NCBI GenBank assembly: GCA_045535815.1
Contig: JAZSMJ010000078.1
Span: forward strand, 1 to 50,580
Source: JAZSMJ01 sp045535815
GTDB taxonomy: Bacteria; Bacillota; Clostridia; Oscillospirales; CAG-272
Length of the DNA stretch: 50,580 bases
Direction: 5' to 3'
Shown here: positions 15,490 through 24,665 of the stretch, piece after piece
Position numbering within the stretch: position 1 is the first letter of the stretch
Layout of the letters: each line of letters opens with the position of its first letter
Notes under the pieces: model-generated
What the model was told of the DNA's origin: nothing
Database searches by the model: none
The model's input: only the letters and a program-made list of their open reading frames with translations
Translations under genes and position numbers: made by a program

Positions 15490-16989
15490 TCATTCCGTTT
15501 CTGTGAACTCCAACCCGTACTTTTTGGCAATATCGTATGCATGGCTCATATCATCTGCGGAATCATATATTATTTTATATGTTCGCTCACCGTCTTTCAT
15601 TTCGACACTCATGGGAACAACCATTTTATTTCTTTTGTTCAGATCACCGATAAAGGTAACTATTTCATGAATGTGCGTTGAAAAAACACAGTGTATTCTC
15701 TTATGGCAAATAGTCTTTAAAACCTGATGAGCTACAGCTGCTCCCTCTACTGAACCTGTACCCGAAAAGGTTTCGTCCATAAGTATAAGTGACTCTTTGC
15801 TTGCTTTATCAAGGATATCTTTCATCTTTTTACATTCGCTGACAAATCTGCTCTCATCTGCAACGTTCTGATCTGTTGAGATATGCGTAAACAAGGATGA
15901 AAACGGATATGTTCTGGCTTTCCTTGCCAACACCGGCATTCCCAACTGAAAAAGAATCTGCTGTATACCTACAGTTCTTAAAAAGACGCTTTTTCCGCCA
16001 CTGTTTGCCCCGGTCAAAATATAGACAAAGGCATCATCCCTATTAAAGATAATATCATTTTTTATTATTTTAGAAAAAGGTAGTTTATTCAGTAAGAACG
16101 GATCATACGCATCTGTAATTTGAATATTAGAATTGTCTATGGAAGCAAAAGTCAGATATCCGCCTTTTTCCTTTACTTCCCGAATAAATCTGCAGCTACG
16201 GCAAATAAACAAAAGGTCTTCCCTGCAATCAATTATTTCTCTGCATTGTTCTGCCATAGCATTTATCACTGTATACTGAGCCTTTTCAATGGCTTTTACC
16301 AAGCTTGTATTCAGAGCCGTATAAAGAGACTTTTCCAAAATTCCATTGCTTTCCGCAGATTTGATAAGCGGAGTTACATATAATGTATCAGAAGAATTTT
16401 TTGAAAAATGCTTTGTAAAAAAATTAGAGGAGACAAAGTATTCGTCATTCATGGAAACTATTCCGATCTCCTCTGGCTCAAGTCTTGAATTTAAATTTAT
16501 TCCGACTGTAAAGCTTTTTATATTTCTTATATTATTGCTTATTTTTGAGACATAATCACATATATTTCGGAACTGTTCCCCGTTAAAAACGTTATGATAA
16601 TATTCTAAAAGTTTTTTTAAATCAACAGATTTAAGGTTTGCACCAAACGAATTATAAATTTTTTCAAGAGATGTAACGATATCAATATACAATTCAACAA
16701 TTCTTATATTATAAAGCGTATTCTCCGTATCGAGATACATTTTCATTTTTTGGCGCACTTCAATAACACTATGGATTTTTTCACAAATATCTTCAAATTC
16801 ATAAGCAAGCAATTCAAAATCAATCAAGTCGCAATAAATATTTTGGCGCTTTAGTATTTCATTTTCATCATCTGTAATGTACTCGGAAAGTTTAACGCTT
16901 GATATACCGAGCAATAGATCTATTTTTAAAGTTTTTATGGCTTCGTTCCATACTTCTGAAAAACCGTTTTTATTTAAAATGTTCGGCAT
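15490..16989 (-). CDS. MutS-family ATPase lacking the mismatch-recognition domain
   Basis: A 499-residue protein with the MutS-type ATPase domain at the C-terminus: Walker A TGANSGGKS at residues 326-334, the N-2/signature stretch FTHISTDQNVADESRF, Walker B LILMDE near residue 401 followed by TFSGTGSVEGAAVAHQVL, and the STHIHEI switch. The first 300 residues are helical and match only the core/lever/clamp part. There is no mismatch-binding domain I and no Smr domain, so it is neither MutS1 nor MutS2. The true MutS2 is at 30386. Its role is unknown and may be DNA structure processing. The gene is visibly more AT-rich than its neighbours, which may point to transfer. Confidence 0.82.
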   Translation of the reverse strand: MPNILNKNGFSEVWNEAIKTLKIDLLLGISSVKLSEYITDDENEILKRQNIYCDLIDFELLAYEFEDICEKIHSVIEVRQKMKMYLDTENTLYNIRIVELYIDIVTSLEKIYNSFGANLKSVDLKKLLEYYHNVFNGEQFRNICDYVSKISNNIRNIKSFTVGINLNSRLEPEEIGIVSMNDEYFVSSNFFTKHFSKNSSDTLYVTPLIKSAESNGILEKSLYTALNTSLVKAIEKAQYTVINAMAEQCREIIDCREDLLFICRSCRFIREVKEKGGYLTFASIDNSNIQITDAYDPFLLNKLPFSKIIKNDIIFNRDDAFVYILTGANSGGKSVFLRTVGIQQILFQLGMPVLARKARTYPFSSLFTHISTDQNVADESRFVSECKKMKDILDKASKESLILMDETFSGTGSVEGAAVAHQVLKTICHKRIHCVFSTHIHEIVTFIGDLNKRNKMVVPMSVEMKDGERTYKIIYDSADDMSHAYDIAKKYGLEFTETE

Positions 16990-17012
16990 AAAGCTATCTC
17001 CTTGTAATTAGA

Positions 17013-17348
17013 TTAAAATAATAATTTGATTAAGGTAATAGAAACGATTCCCAAACATATCATTATAAGGCAACTTCCTATTAGCCAAAACGTCAGCTTT
17101 GCTTTGGATAGATTATATATGTCCCATAATCTGTAAAACAGAAAAATATAGTATATCATAAGTATAAACAGAACTATCGCTATGCTGACAAATATGCCTG
17201 AAAACAGCAATCCTATAAAAAAAGAGAAAACATATATCGTAAAAAGGCACCGTAAAATATACTTTAAAGGAAAATTGATATACGGTGCTTTATCTTTTAA
17301 ATTAGCTGTTGTAGAAATCAGATTTTTATATGTGACGAACAGCATCAT
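17013..17348 (-). CDS. Small hypothetical membrane protein (three TM segments)
   Basis: A 111-residue protein with hydrophobic segments at about residues 30-50, 52-72 and 86-110, and a short basic N-terminal region. I recognise no family. It lies 23 bases upstream of the MutS-like ATPase, is equally AT-rich and shares its promoter, so the two form a small operon. A functional link with the ATPase is only an inference from position. Confidence 0.65.
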   Translation of the reverse strand: MMLFVTYKNLISTTANLKDKAPYINFPLKYILRCLFTIYVFSFFIGLLFSGIFVSIAIVLFILMIYYIFLFYRLWDIYNLSKAKLTFWLIGSCLIMICLGIVSITLIKLLF

Positions 17349-17396
17349 TTAACCTCTCTGATGATTTGCTGATTTTTATTTAATATATACATATAT

Positions 17397-17426
17397 ATCA
17401 TATCATAACATGCATAAAGTTGTCAA
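17397..17426 (-). promoter_or_regulatory. Promoter of the MutS-like/membrane protein pair
   Basis: On the minus strand TTGACA (17421-17426), an 18-base spacer and TATGAT (17397-17402), about 50 bases upstream of the membrane-protein start. Confidence 0.65.
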
Positions 17427-17441
17427 TATTATCACATTTCA

Positions 17442-17482
17442 AACAACAAAAAAACCGTTCATCTGAACGGTTTTTTGTTGTT
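17442..17482 (-). terminator. Terminator of the ABC/HlyD operon
   Basis: A long stem (ACCGTTCA/TGAACGGT extended by A/T pairs and AACAAC/GTTGTT), flanked by A and T runs. The stop codon of the LURP-one gene lies at the edge of the hairpin. It ends the six-gene operon. Confidence 0.85.
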
Positions 17483-17951
17483 AATTTCTTGAACACTTTT
17501 CGGCGTCAATGGCAAGCACTATCATAAGAACGCAGAGTGCGTGCTGAGGACTTGCAACGTCTATGGTATAGGTATCCGTCCAGTTGAACAGCTCCTTACT
17601 TACCGTTGCGATATTATATCCGTTTTGCTCTCTTACTGAATAATCCCATTCAAAAAGGTCTCCGTCTACGCTCCATCCGTTGCAGTCAAGGGTAAAGCTC
17701 GGCTTGAAAAAGGTAAACTCCTTCTTGATACAACCGACGTAATCCTCTCCGAGATACATCTCAAATCTCGGCAGGAAGGAGAAGACCTTCTCCTTTACCG
17801 TGCCAAGCTCCTCACCGTGCTCTCCGTATATCTTAAGACAATGCCCCCACGAGAGCTGTCCCTTTACGGTAAATGCAACTCTGCCGTCCTCGTAATAGAC
17901 GTCGTAGCTGTCAAACCATGAAAACATTCTTTGCTTAAAACGTAGCTTCAT
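17481..17951 (-). CDS. LURP-one-related (scramblase-like fold) protein
   Basis: A 156-residue soluble protein made almost wholly of predicted beta strands: LRFKQRMFSWFDSYDVY, then V(A)FTVKGQLSWGHCLKIY, EELGTVKEKVFSFLPRFEMY and FTFFKPSFTLDCNGW. This is the LURP-one-related/YxjI pattern, a tubby- and scramblase-like 12-strand barrel around a hydrophobic helix (here ALCVLMIVLAIDA at the C-terminus). Biochemical function is unknown for bacterial members. It starts 13 bases after the solute-binding lipoprotein and just before the operon terminator, so it is the last gene of the ABC/HlyD operon. A cytoplasmic lipid- or membrane-related accessory role is conjecture. Confidence 0.82.
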   Translation of the reverse strand: MKLRFKQRMFSWFDSYDVYYEDGRVAFTVKGQLSWGHCLKIYGEHGEELGTVKEKVFSFLPRFEMYLGEDYVGCIKKEFTFFKPSFTLDCNGWSVDGDLFEWDYSVREQNGYNIATVSKELFNWTDTYTIDVASPQHALCVLMIVLAIDAEKCSRN

Positions 17952-17963
17952 TATTTTACCCCG

Positions 17964-20486
17964 TTATCTGCTTTCGTTTACTATGATCTGAACTCTGCTC
18001 TGTATAAGTCTTATGGTCTCATCCATAGACTTATCGCCTGCAAAGAATGCGTCGGTCTCTTCCTTTATGACGTTGTAGATCTTTTCGTTGCGTCTTGCAA
18101 GCTGATCTGCCGTCAGAATGACCTGCATTACCTGCTCGAGCTCATGCTCACGTCTTTCTCTTGTCGACTTTGCCTTTTCTATGGTTTCGGGATCGGGCAC
18201 ATATTCCTCGGTCTCTACGTCAACCGATATATCGGGGAGTGTTGATTCCATTGTAACGGTTTCCTCGAAAGGTTCCATTGTTCCGTTATCGACCACCTTG
18301 TCTGCTTCCATATCGGTGTAAACATCTAATTCAGCATCCATCTCTGTATCGACTTCGGAATCGACTTCTTCTTTAGCAATTACGCCTTCCTCAACCGATA
18401 CGCCTTCTTCAATCAATTCTTCTTCATAAACCTCAATCACTTCTTCTACGGCAATTTCCGTTTCAACAAAGAAGTAATCATCGTCTCCGTATGATTCGTA
18501 GTAGTAATTCTTTTCGTCTTCGTATATCCTTTCAAGCTCCTCATCCCTTATCTCATAAAGTCTCGATTCAAGTATCGGTATCTCATAAGAAATACTTGAC
18601 TGGAACTCTTCTCCGATAATATACTTTACAAACTCCCATGCGGCATCCGAAACTCTCGACTGCGAATAGATAGCAAGCTCAAGGGTAGGAGATATAAGCG
18701 CACCGTAACTTTCGCTGTTCGGGAAACCTACGTAGTTATAGTCGTCTCTGAAGGTATAGTACATTGAAGATGAAAGAGAATATACCGTAGATTCAGTTAA
18801 AAGAACTTTTCCGTCTCTGTATACACGATCTGCTTCTTCCCAATCGTAATCGTCGTAGTATCCGTCCTCTTCGTATGCGTAAACCTCTCTGCCGAGATTT
18901 GCGATCTCAAGTATGGTTCTGAAATCCTCGCAGTCAAAGTTACATTCGCCCGTATCCTTGTTTACGAAGTTATTGTAGTTTGCGTAGAAAAGCTGATTGA
19001 ATATATCACTCTTTATCATATATTCATCGTTAAAGAGGGTGGAATCGGGATTTGCCTGCATAATAGCCTTCAGCTTCTCAAACGAAAGAGTAGGCTCTTC
19101 ACCGAATATCCTTGTGAGACCCGCAGCGGTAGAAATATAATAATACGGACTTATCGAATAAAGCTTACCGTTCACCTCAAAGGCTTTAAGAATATTCTGC
19201 AGGTAATCTTCACGCTTTATTTCATCGTCACTATCGAACTTTTCGTACAGATCGTAAAACAGTCCCTTTGAAACGTAGCTGTCAAACGGCATTTCGGAAT
19301 TAACGACCACGATATCGGTGACCTTACCCATAACTATATCGTTGTTGAACTGTGTAAGACACGCCTCATAGTCGTCTGCAACCGTGGAATAATCGGTGAG
19401 AAGTATTCTGTACTCCTCGCTTTCACGGTTAAACTTGGAGATAGCTCTGCGCAGGCTGTAATCAAGATACATAGCCGACATGGTTACAGGTATCTTCGGG
19501 GTTATTTCGGAAGGATCCTTTTCGGTCAGCTTGAAGAGCATATTGCTCTCCTCAGCATAATCGTAGCCATAGCAGATAAACGATTTTTCATCGTAAGGTG
19601 TAACTGAGTTCAGATACGATACAGTAAGATCGGAATTGAGAAAATCTACGACCGTCTCCTCTGTTCCGGTGGTTATATCATAGGTACTGATGCCGAAATT
19701 ATCGGACGTATAGAGTTTGCCGTCAATTCCGACAAACGAATTGTATATATTGGTTGGGAAGTTCGCAAGGCTCTCATCCTTCACGATCTCCTTCTTTTCG
19801 GTATCCACAAGTCTGGCAACGCTCTTGAGAGCCGTATCATCCCAGCTTGTAACTATTATCTTATCTCCGATGCAGACCATCTGCTCAAGATATTCCTCTG
19901 TTTTTATATCAAACAGCTTGCTGAAATTGCTGTCAAGCATAACGAGCGTTTGTCCTGCAAGAATTATAATTCTACCGTCTGAAAGCAGTTTAAAGGTATT
20001 AATATAGAAATTCTGTCCGTAGTCCTTAAACAGCTCGTCAACGTCGATACGCTCAAGCTCCTTCCCCGTCGAATCTAATTTAATAAATTCTCTGTTGGCA
20101 GTGCTCTCGTAGGTTTCTTCATTATAAGACCAGCTTTCAGTCAACAGGTAGATATTGCCCTCGCTGTCTATTTCATAACCGCTAAGATACGATTCATTTG
20201 ACAAAATATTGGGTATATCAACGAATTCCTTGGTTGCGATATCGTATGTAGCAAATCCGTTATTCCACTCTTCATCGTAGTAAGTGAAGGTTATCTTTGT
20301 ACCGGAAGCCTTAATATTATACATATCGTTTACTTCCTCGGGAAGAATTATTTCCTCAAAAGCATAAACGTTTTCCGGTATTATGGGATCGGGCTCTTTT
20401 TTGCTGTCAGTACACGATGCAAGCAACGATACTATCATAACTGAAACCAACAGCGCCGCTGTTATCTTTTTAATCCATACTCTCAT
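17964..20486 (-). CDS. Lipoprotein with N-terminal propeller-like region fused to an ABC solute-binding domain
   Basis: An 840-residue lipoprotein. The signal peptide ends in the lipobox LLASC with C25 as the lipidated residue. Residues of about 40-330 are short repeated beta-strand segments (phrases like GIDGKLYTSDNFGISTYDITTG) that look like a beta-propeller. From about 350 to 665 it resembles a family 1 extracellular solute-binding protein of sugar importers: IVVVNSEMPFDSYVSKGLFYDL, VNGKLYSISPYYYI, DAAWEFVKYIIGEEF. A very acidic insert of about 100 residues follows (runs of E, D and V), then a basic helical C-terminal tail. It is about twice the usual length for the family. The start overlaps the MacB-like gene by 17 bases. 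It is presumably the ligand receptor for the two permeases upstream. Confidence 0.82.
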   Translation of the reverse strand: MRVWIKKITAALLVSVMIVSLLASCTDSKKEPDPIIPENVYAFEEIILPEEVNDMYNIKASGTKITFTYYDEEWNNGFATYDIATKEFVDIPNILSNESYLSGYEIDSEGNIYLLTESWSYNEETYESTANREFIKLDSTGKELERIDVDELFKDYGQNFYINTFKLLSDGRIIILAGQTLVMLDSNFSKLFDIKTEEYLEQMVCIGDKIIVTSWDDTALKSVARLVDTEKKEIVKDESLANFPTNIYNSFVGIDGKLYTSDNFGISTYDITTGTEETVVDFLNSDLTVSYLNSVTPYDEKSFICYGYDYAEESNMLFKLTEKDPSEITPKIPVTMSAMYLDYSLRRAISKFNRESEEYRILLTDYSTVADDYEACLTQFNNDIVMGKVTDIVVVNSEMPFDSYVSKGLFYDLYEKFDSDDEIKREDYLQNILKAFEVNGKLYSISPYYYISTAAGLTRIFGEEPTLSFEKLKAIMQANPDSTLFNDEYMIKSDIFNQLFYANYNNFVNKDTGECNFDCEDFRTILEIANLGREVYAYEEDGYYDDYDWEEADRVYRDGKVLLTESTVYSLSSSMYYTFRDDYNYVGFPNSESYGALISPTLELAIYSQSRVSDAAWEFVKYIIGEEFQSSISYEIPILESRLYEIRDEELERIYEDEKNYYYESYGDDDYFFVETEIAVEEVIEVYEEELIEEGVSVEEGVIAKEEVDSEVDTEMDAELDVYTDMEADKVVDNGTMEPFEETVTMESTLPDISVDVETEEYVPDPETIEKAKSTRERREHELEQVMQVILTADQLARRNEKIYNVIKEETDAFFAGDKSMDETIRLIQSRVQIIVNESR

Positions 20487-21564
20487 TAACGGTTACCTTG
20501 CCTTTCTTCTTTTTGCTTTTTTTAGGTATCTTTTTTACCGCATTCTTTACAAATCCTACTATACCGTCAGCTATAGCTTTTTTTGAGCAGTACAGTATAA
20601 TTGCTTCTGTAAATATACATATCACCGTAACGGCTATCATAGCAAGACGGAAGATCATTATAAATTCAGCCTTACTCTCAGCTATAAGCTGAAGATTTTC
20701 CCAATACGGATATATTCTGTTATCGGTCTTTGTGGCTGAGCGGAAAAATCCCGACAGATTTTTCAATAGCACGGTATCGTCAAATCTTGACGATATCTCG
20801 ACCAGCTGAGTGTCACTTCCGAACCAATCGTCAACGATATTCATTGCAAAGCCGTCAACTGGGTTGGGTATAAGCAGCTCAAAGGCTGTTACGGTGGGCT
20901 CATAGCCGAGTCTTTGAAGCTGTTTTATCGGAATATACGCTCTCGGAGCGCTTCCGTAGTATTCGGTAAATTCCTCACCGCTGCCACCGCACGATACAAC
21001 TCCGGTAACTACCATCGGAACGTTATTCACCGTAACGCTCATTCCGCATACGTCTGACGAGCCGAAAAGCTGCCATGCGAGATTTTCGTCTATCACCATA
21101 CGGTCGTAGGTAGAATCGCTCTCATCGTAAAAGCTTCCCGATATCAGCTCCATCTGATGAAAGATAAAGAAATCTTCACCGGTTGCTATTACGTTAGAGC
21201 TTACGCTTTTGGAGTTATACGATACGCTGAGCCTGACTTCCCCGCTATAGCCTACTGCATACAGTCTTGCATTCTCATTCTCGGTGAAATCAGCCGTCGT
21301 TATCGATTCTGCGGCAAGTGCTGATTCAAGCTGTCTTTTATACATCATACAGCTCTGATCATCGAAATAATACTCGCCCGGAAAATATGCCGCAATATGT
21401 GCAAAGCTGTAATCATCGTCCGACCATCTATCAGCGGTCTGCTGTTCCGGGAAAGCAGACGTTATACTGCCCGATACCGCACTCAGTACGGCGTATATAA
21501 GCAGCGCCGCCAAAAAGGTCAGAAGCACGATTATATGCTTTTTATATCTCTTTTTAATAATCAT
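20470..21564 (-). CDS. Membrane protein with MacB-type extracytoplasmic domain, lacking FtsX permease domain
   Basis: 364 residues with an N-terminal TM helix (about 11-31), a large extracytoplasmic domain and a second TM helix (about 305-328), then a Lys-rich tail (KKIPKKSKKKKGK). The middle region has the MacB periplasmic-core look: ELISGSFYDE, MVIDENLAWQLFGSSDVCGMSVTVNNVPMVVTGVV. MacB proteins have this domain between TM1 and a C-terminal three-TM FtsX unit. Here only one TM follows, so it is a MacB-domain protein without the permease part. It sits 1 base after the HlyD-like gene and overlaps the lipoprotein gene, so it is tightly coupled to both. Confidence 0.75.
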   Translation of the reverse strand: MIIKKRYKKHIIVLLTFLAALLIYAVLSAVSGSITSAFPEQQTADRWSDDDYSFAHIAAYFPGEYYFDDQSCMMYKRQLESALAAESITTADFTENENARLYAVGYSGEVRLSVSYNSKSVSSNVIATGEDFFIFHQMELISGSFYDESDSTYDRMVIDENLAWQLFGSSDVCGMSVTVNNVPMVVTGVVSCGGSGEEFTEYYGSAPRAYIPIKQLQRLGYEPTVTAFELLIPNPVDGFAMNIVDDWFGSDTQLVEISSRFDDTVLLKNLSGFFRSATKTDNRIYPYWENLQLIAESKAEFIMIFRLAMIAVTVICIFTEAIILYCSKKAIADGIVGFVKNAVKKIPKKSKKKKGKVTVNESMD

Positions 21565-21565
21565 A

Positions 21566-23740
21566 TCAGTTCTCGTCCAGCCTTACCTGCTGACCGTCAG
21601 ATATCGGTACGGTTGCGGTTCTTATAACGAATTCACCGCCTGCGATTCCCGATACAGCCATATTGGTATCGTCCGAAACTATCTCCTGAACGTCAACTCT
21701 CTGCGCATAATATCTGTTTCCCAAGGGTGTGCTCTTTGAGTTGAGAACGAGTATAAATTTGCCGTTATTATCCTCTCTTACCGCACTCTTGGGTACGACT
21801 GTATCGTAATACTGCCCTCTTTCACCGATGACAAAATCAAGGCTCTGTCCGGGAGTTACCTCACCGTTTATATTAAGAGTTACAACCTTATTTGTGTTGG
21901 GATTAGACGGGTCCGTTCTTATTGATACAACGGTTGCAGTAAGGTCGGAGTACCACCAGTTTGATACTGTTGCGGCGTCACCTACGCTTATTCTGCTACT
22001 CTCGGCGTTGGTTACCGATATCTCGGCAGTATAGCCCTTATCCTGAACCTCTATAGATGCAAGAGCATTACCTGCAGCAACGTCCTCACCTGCAACGCAG
22101 CTTACGTTTACTACCGTTCCGGATATTTTTGCCGTGACCTCTGCGTTCACGCTCTTTGCTCTGAGCTTTTCGACAACAGCTTCCTGATCTGCAATAGCCT
22201 CAAGCTTATCTGCAACAGCCTTATTTTCCTTTTCAGCCGCTATCTCGGCAAAGCGAAGCTTCTGCTCGTACGTATCGAGTGCGTCGTTCAACTGCGACTG
22301 TATACTGCTTATGTTTTTATCCGCTTCAGATTCCGTAATAGATGCCTTTTCAGCGGCCTCACTCTCGGCATCAAGAGCCTCGTTGTATACCTCCTGAGCA
22401 GCCTCAAGCTCTTCTTCCTTCTCTTCAAGCATAAGAGTAAGCTCATCTGCTCCAAGAGCATTTTCAAAAGACTTTATTTTAGCCTTTGCCTTTTCAACAT
22501 CGGCGGTGCGTTCACTTACTGCAGTCTCATACTCGGTTATTGCCTGATTCAGCTGCTCGTAATTCTGAGATGCACTTTGATATGCCGCCTCTGCGTTATT
22601 GTAAGCAAACTCAGCACTTCTTATTGCCTGCTCAAGCCCTGCAGATGAATTATAAGAATCAAGCGCGGCAATATATGCATCAGCCTGTCTGCGAAGATTT
22701 ACAAGTGCTCCCTCAAGAGGCTCTTTATCGGTGTCCTCAGACTGAGCTGCAAGATAGTCGCTGAACGCTTTGTCCATAGCCTGCGTGTCTTTATTATCAA
22801 GATACGCCATATATGTAGTATAATACGCCTCGTATCCGGTGCCGTAAGCATATTTAAGACTTCTGAGGCTGTCTTCTATAGCGTGATACATTGAGGTAAG
22901 GTCTGCCTGAGTTGTACCGGATGCGCTGTCTTTTAGCGAATTATAGTAGTCAAGGGCATTATCTCTGACTATCTCGGAATTATCAAGCTGAGCTTTATAA
23001 ATAGCAACGGTATTTTTTGCGGATACAAGAGCATTTTCTGCCTGCACAAGAGCATTCTGAGCAGATGTAAGCTCCTGCTCAGCCGCAGAAAGCTGTGCGG
23101 ATACCGACTTTTCATCGTCTACCTCGGTAGTAATTCCGCCCTGATATTTCAATATCTTTTCATTGATATCCGATATCTCTTTTTCTATTGCCTCTTTTGC
23201 CTTTTTGGCAACCTTTACCGCTTCCTTGGCACTTTCATATTCCTCGGCATATTTTATAATATTCGCCTTTTCGGTCTGTGCCGCATCAAGCTCGGAGCGA
23301 AGCTTTTCTATGTTTTCTTTAAGAGTTTTGTTCTCGTACTCATCTGTTATGCTCGACTCTTCATACGAAAGAAGCAGATCGGCATATTCATCGTTTAATC
23401 GGTCAAGCTCATCAAGAGCAGCGGCAAGCTCTGCGCTCTCTTTATCTTCAAGGCGGAAAATTACCTCACCCATCTCGACCTTCTGTCCGTTTCTGACAAG
23501 CACCTCGGCAATAGTTCTGCTTTCATCGAGAATCACCTCGTAAGAATAGTTGGACTTTACAGTGCCCGAGCCTCTCACCTTTGTTGTGATGGTATTGCCG
23601 TACGCATACTGCGCAGATACCGTCGGCAGCGACCAGTTCATTATTGTATTAGAGAAAAACGTGAGCAACAGCATTATTATAAGAAATATTATTATCACGT
23701 TTTTTATCCACGAACGTCTTTTCAGAGATCTCTCATCCAT
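21566..23740 (-). CDS. HlyD/MFP-type membrane fusion adaptor with long coiled coil
   Basis: A 724-residue protein with one N-terminal TM helix (about 13-32) and an extracytoplasmic body. Residues of about 45-100 are the first half of a lipoyl-like domain (VRGSGTVKSNYSYEVILDESRTIAEVLVRNGQKVEMGEVIFRL shortened in the usual way). About 105-540 is a very long Ala/Glu/Lys-rich coiled coil. The second lipoyl half follows (VNAEVTAKISGTVVNVSC..VAAGNALASI), and a beta-barrel and membrane-proximal part end the protein. Such adaptors normally link inner-membrane exporters (MacB, RND, ABC) to outer components, or in Gram-positives extend into the wall. It lies between two importer-type permeases and a MacB-domain gene, 13 bases from the former and 1 from the latter. 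Confidence 0.85.
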   Translation of the reverse strand: MDERSLKRRSWIKNVIIIFLIIMLLLTFFSNTIMNWSLPTVSAQYAYGNTITTKVRGSGTVKSNYSYEVILDESRTIAEVLVRNGQKVEMGEVIFRLEDKESAELAAALDELDRLNDEYADLLLSYEESSITDEYENKTLKENIEKLRSELDAAQTEKANIIKYAEEYESAKEAVKVAKKAKEAIEKEISDINEKILKYQGGITTEVDDEKSVSAQLSAAEQELTSAQNALVQAENALVSAKNTVAIYKAQLDNSEIVRDNALDYYNSLKDSASGTTQADLTSMYHAIEDSLRSLKYAYGTGYEAYYTTYMAYLDNKDTQAMDKAFSDYLAAQSEDTDKEPLEGALVNLRRQADAYIAALDSYNSSAGLEQAIRSAEFAYNNAEAAYQSASQNYEQLNQAITEYETAVSERTADVEKAKAKIKSFENALGADELTLMLEEKEEELEAAQEVYNEALDAESEAAEKASITESEADKNISSIQSQLNDALDTYEQKLRFAEIAAEKENKAVADKLEAIADQEAVVEKLRAKSVNAEVTAKISGTVVNVSCVAGEDVAAGNALASIEVQDKGYTAEISVTNAESSRISVGDAATVSNWWYSDLTATVVSIRTDPSNPNTNKVVTLNINGEVTPGQSLDFVIGERGQYYDTVVPKSAVREDNNGKFILVLNSKSTPLGNRYYAQRVDVQEIVSDDTNMAVSGIAGGEFVIRTATVPISDGQQVRLDEN

Positions 23741-23753
23741 TTTTAGTTTCTCC

Positions 23754-24665
23754 TTAACCCTTTATACTGCCGGAATAAGATATTCCGTCCACCAAATAAT
23801 CTTCACTGTATAAGAAAACAAGCATCGTCGGTATCATATATACGGTCGCCGCCGCAAAGGCAAGTCCCGTATCGCCCGAATTTATCTTCGATAAGAATAC
23901 CGAAAGCGGATGCATCGCACTGTCCTTTAACAGAACGAGCGGTTGCTCTACCATATTCCAATAATCGATAAATACCAATATTGCGACCGAATAAATTATA
24001 CTTCGACTCATCGGAACGCATATCCTGGTAAATATCCGCCACTCGTTTGCACCGTCAAGCTTAGCCGCCTCAATTATCGAGGAAGGGATCTTTCGCATAA
24101 ACTTGGTAAGTATAAACACCGAAAACGGAGCAAACATACCCGGAATTATGATAGCCCACACCGTGTCAAGCATTCCGAACATATCCGACACGATATAGTT
24201 TGGGACAAGCGTTACCTGATACGGCATAAGCATGAGTATTATGTAAATAAACAAAACAGCGCCTCTGAATTTCGTTTTAAACCTCGAGAAGCTGTATGCC
24301 GCACCGCAGGCAAGTATTATCTGAAATACCATTATCGGAACGACGAGTATCACCGAATTCCAGAACTTCAAAAGATAGTCCGGACTCTTCAGAAGGAAGG
24401 TGCTGTACTGACTGAAGCTTACCATATCGGGTATGAACTTCAAATTAGTCTTTTCGGAAACGTATACCCTTCCACCCTCTTCTCCTGCCCCGAGGCTTGA
24501 AAATATCTTACCGTAATTGGCAGATATCTCCGTCTGGGACATAAACGAGTTGGTAACCGTCAGAAAAGTGGGAACAACCAACAGAAAGGCAACTATCGCA
24601 ATAAATACGAACAGCACGCTTCGCACTGCAACAGACCTTATATTTCTTAGCTTCTTTTTTCTCAT
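23754..24665 (-). CDS. Sugar-type ABC transporter permease (MalG-like)
   Basis: A 303-residue inner-membrane permease of the CUT1 class with six TM segments and the cytoplasmic EAA loop EAAKLDGANEWRIFTRICVP that docks the ATPase. The phrase FVLFIYIILMLMPYQVTLVPNY-like region and the C-terminal YLVDGISYSGSIKG are typical of the MalG side (the G partner usually ends with GxxxGAVKG). An insert of about 40 residues after TM1 (ANYGKIFSSLGAGEEGG) is longer than in many MalG proteins. The start overlaps the MalF-like gene as ATGA, with a strong GGAGGTGA SD upstream. No ATP-binding gene is present, so an MsmX-like shared ATPase encoded elsewhere is assumed. Confidence 0.9.
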   Translation of the reverse strand: MRKKKLRNIRSVAVRSVLFVFIAIVAFLLVVPTFLTVTNSFMSQTEISANYGKIFSSLGAGEEGGRVYVSEKTNLKFIPDMVSFSQYSTFLLKSPDYLLKFWNSVILVVPIMVFQIILACGAAYSFSRFKTKFRGAVLFIYIILMLMPYQVTLVPNYIVSDMFGMLDTVWAIIIPGMFAPFSVFILTKFMRKIPSSIIEAAKLDGANEWRIFTRICVPMSRSIIYSVAILVFIDYWNMVEQPLVLLKDSAMHPLSVFLSKINSGDTGLAFAAATVYMIPTMLVFLYSEDYLVDGISYSGSIKG

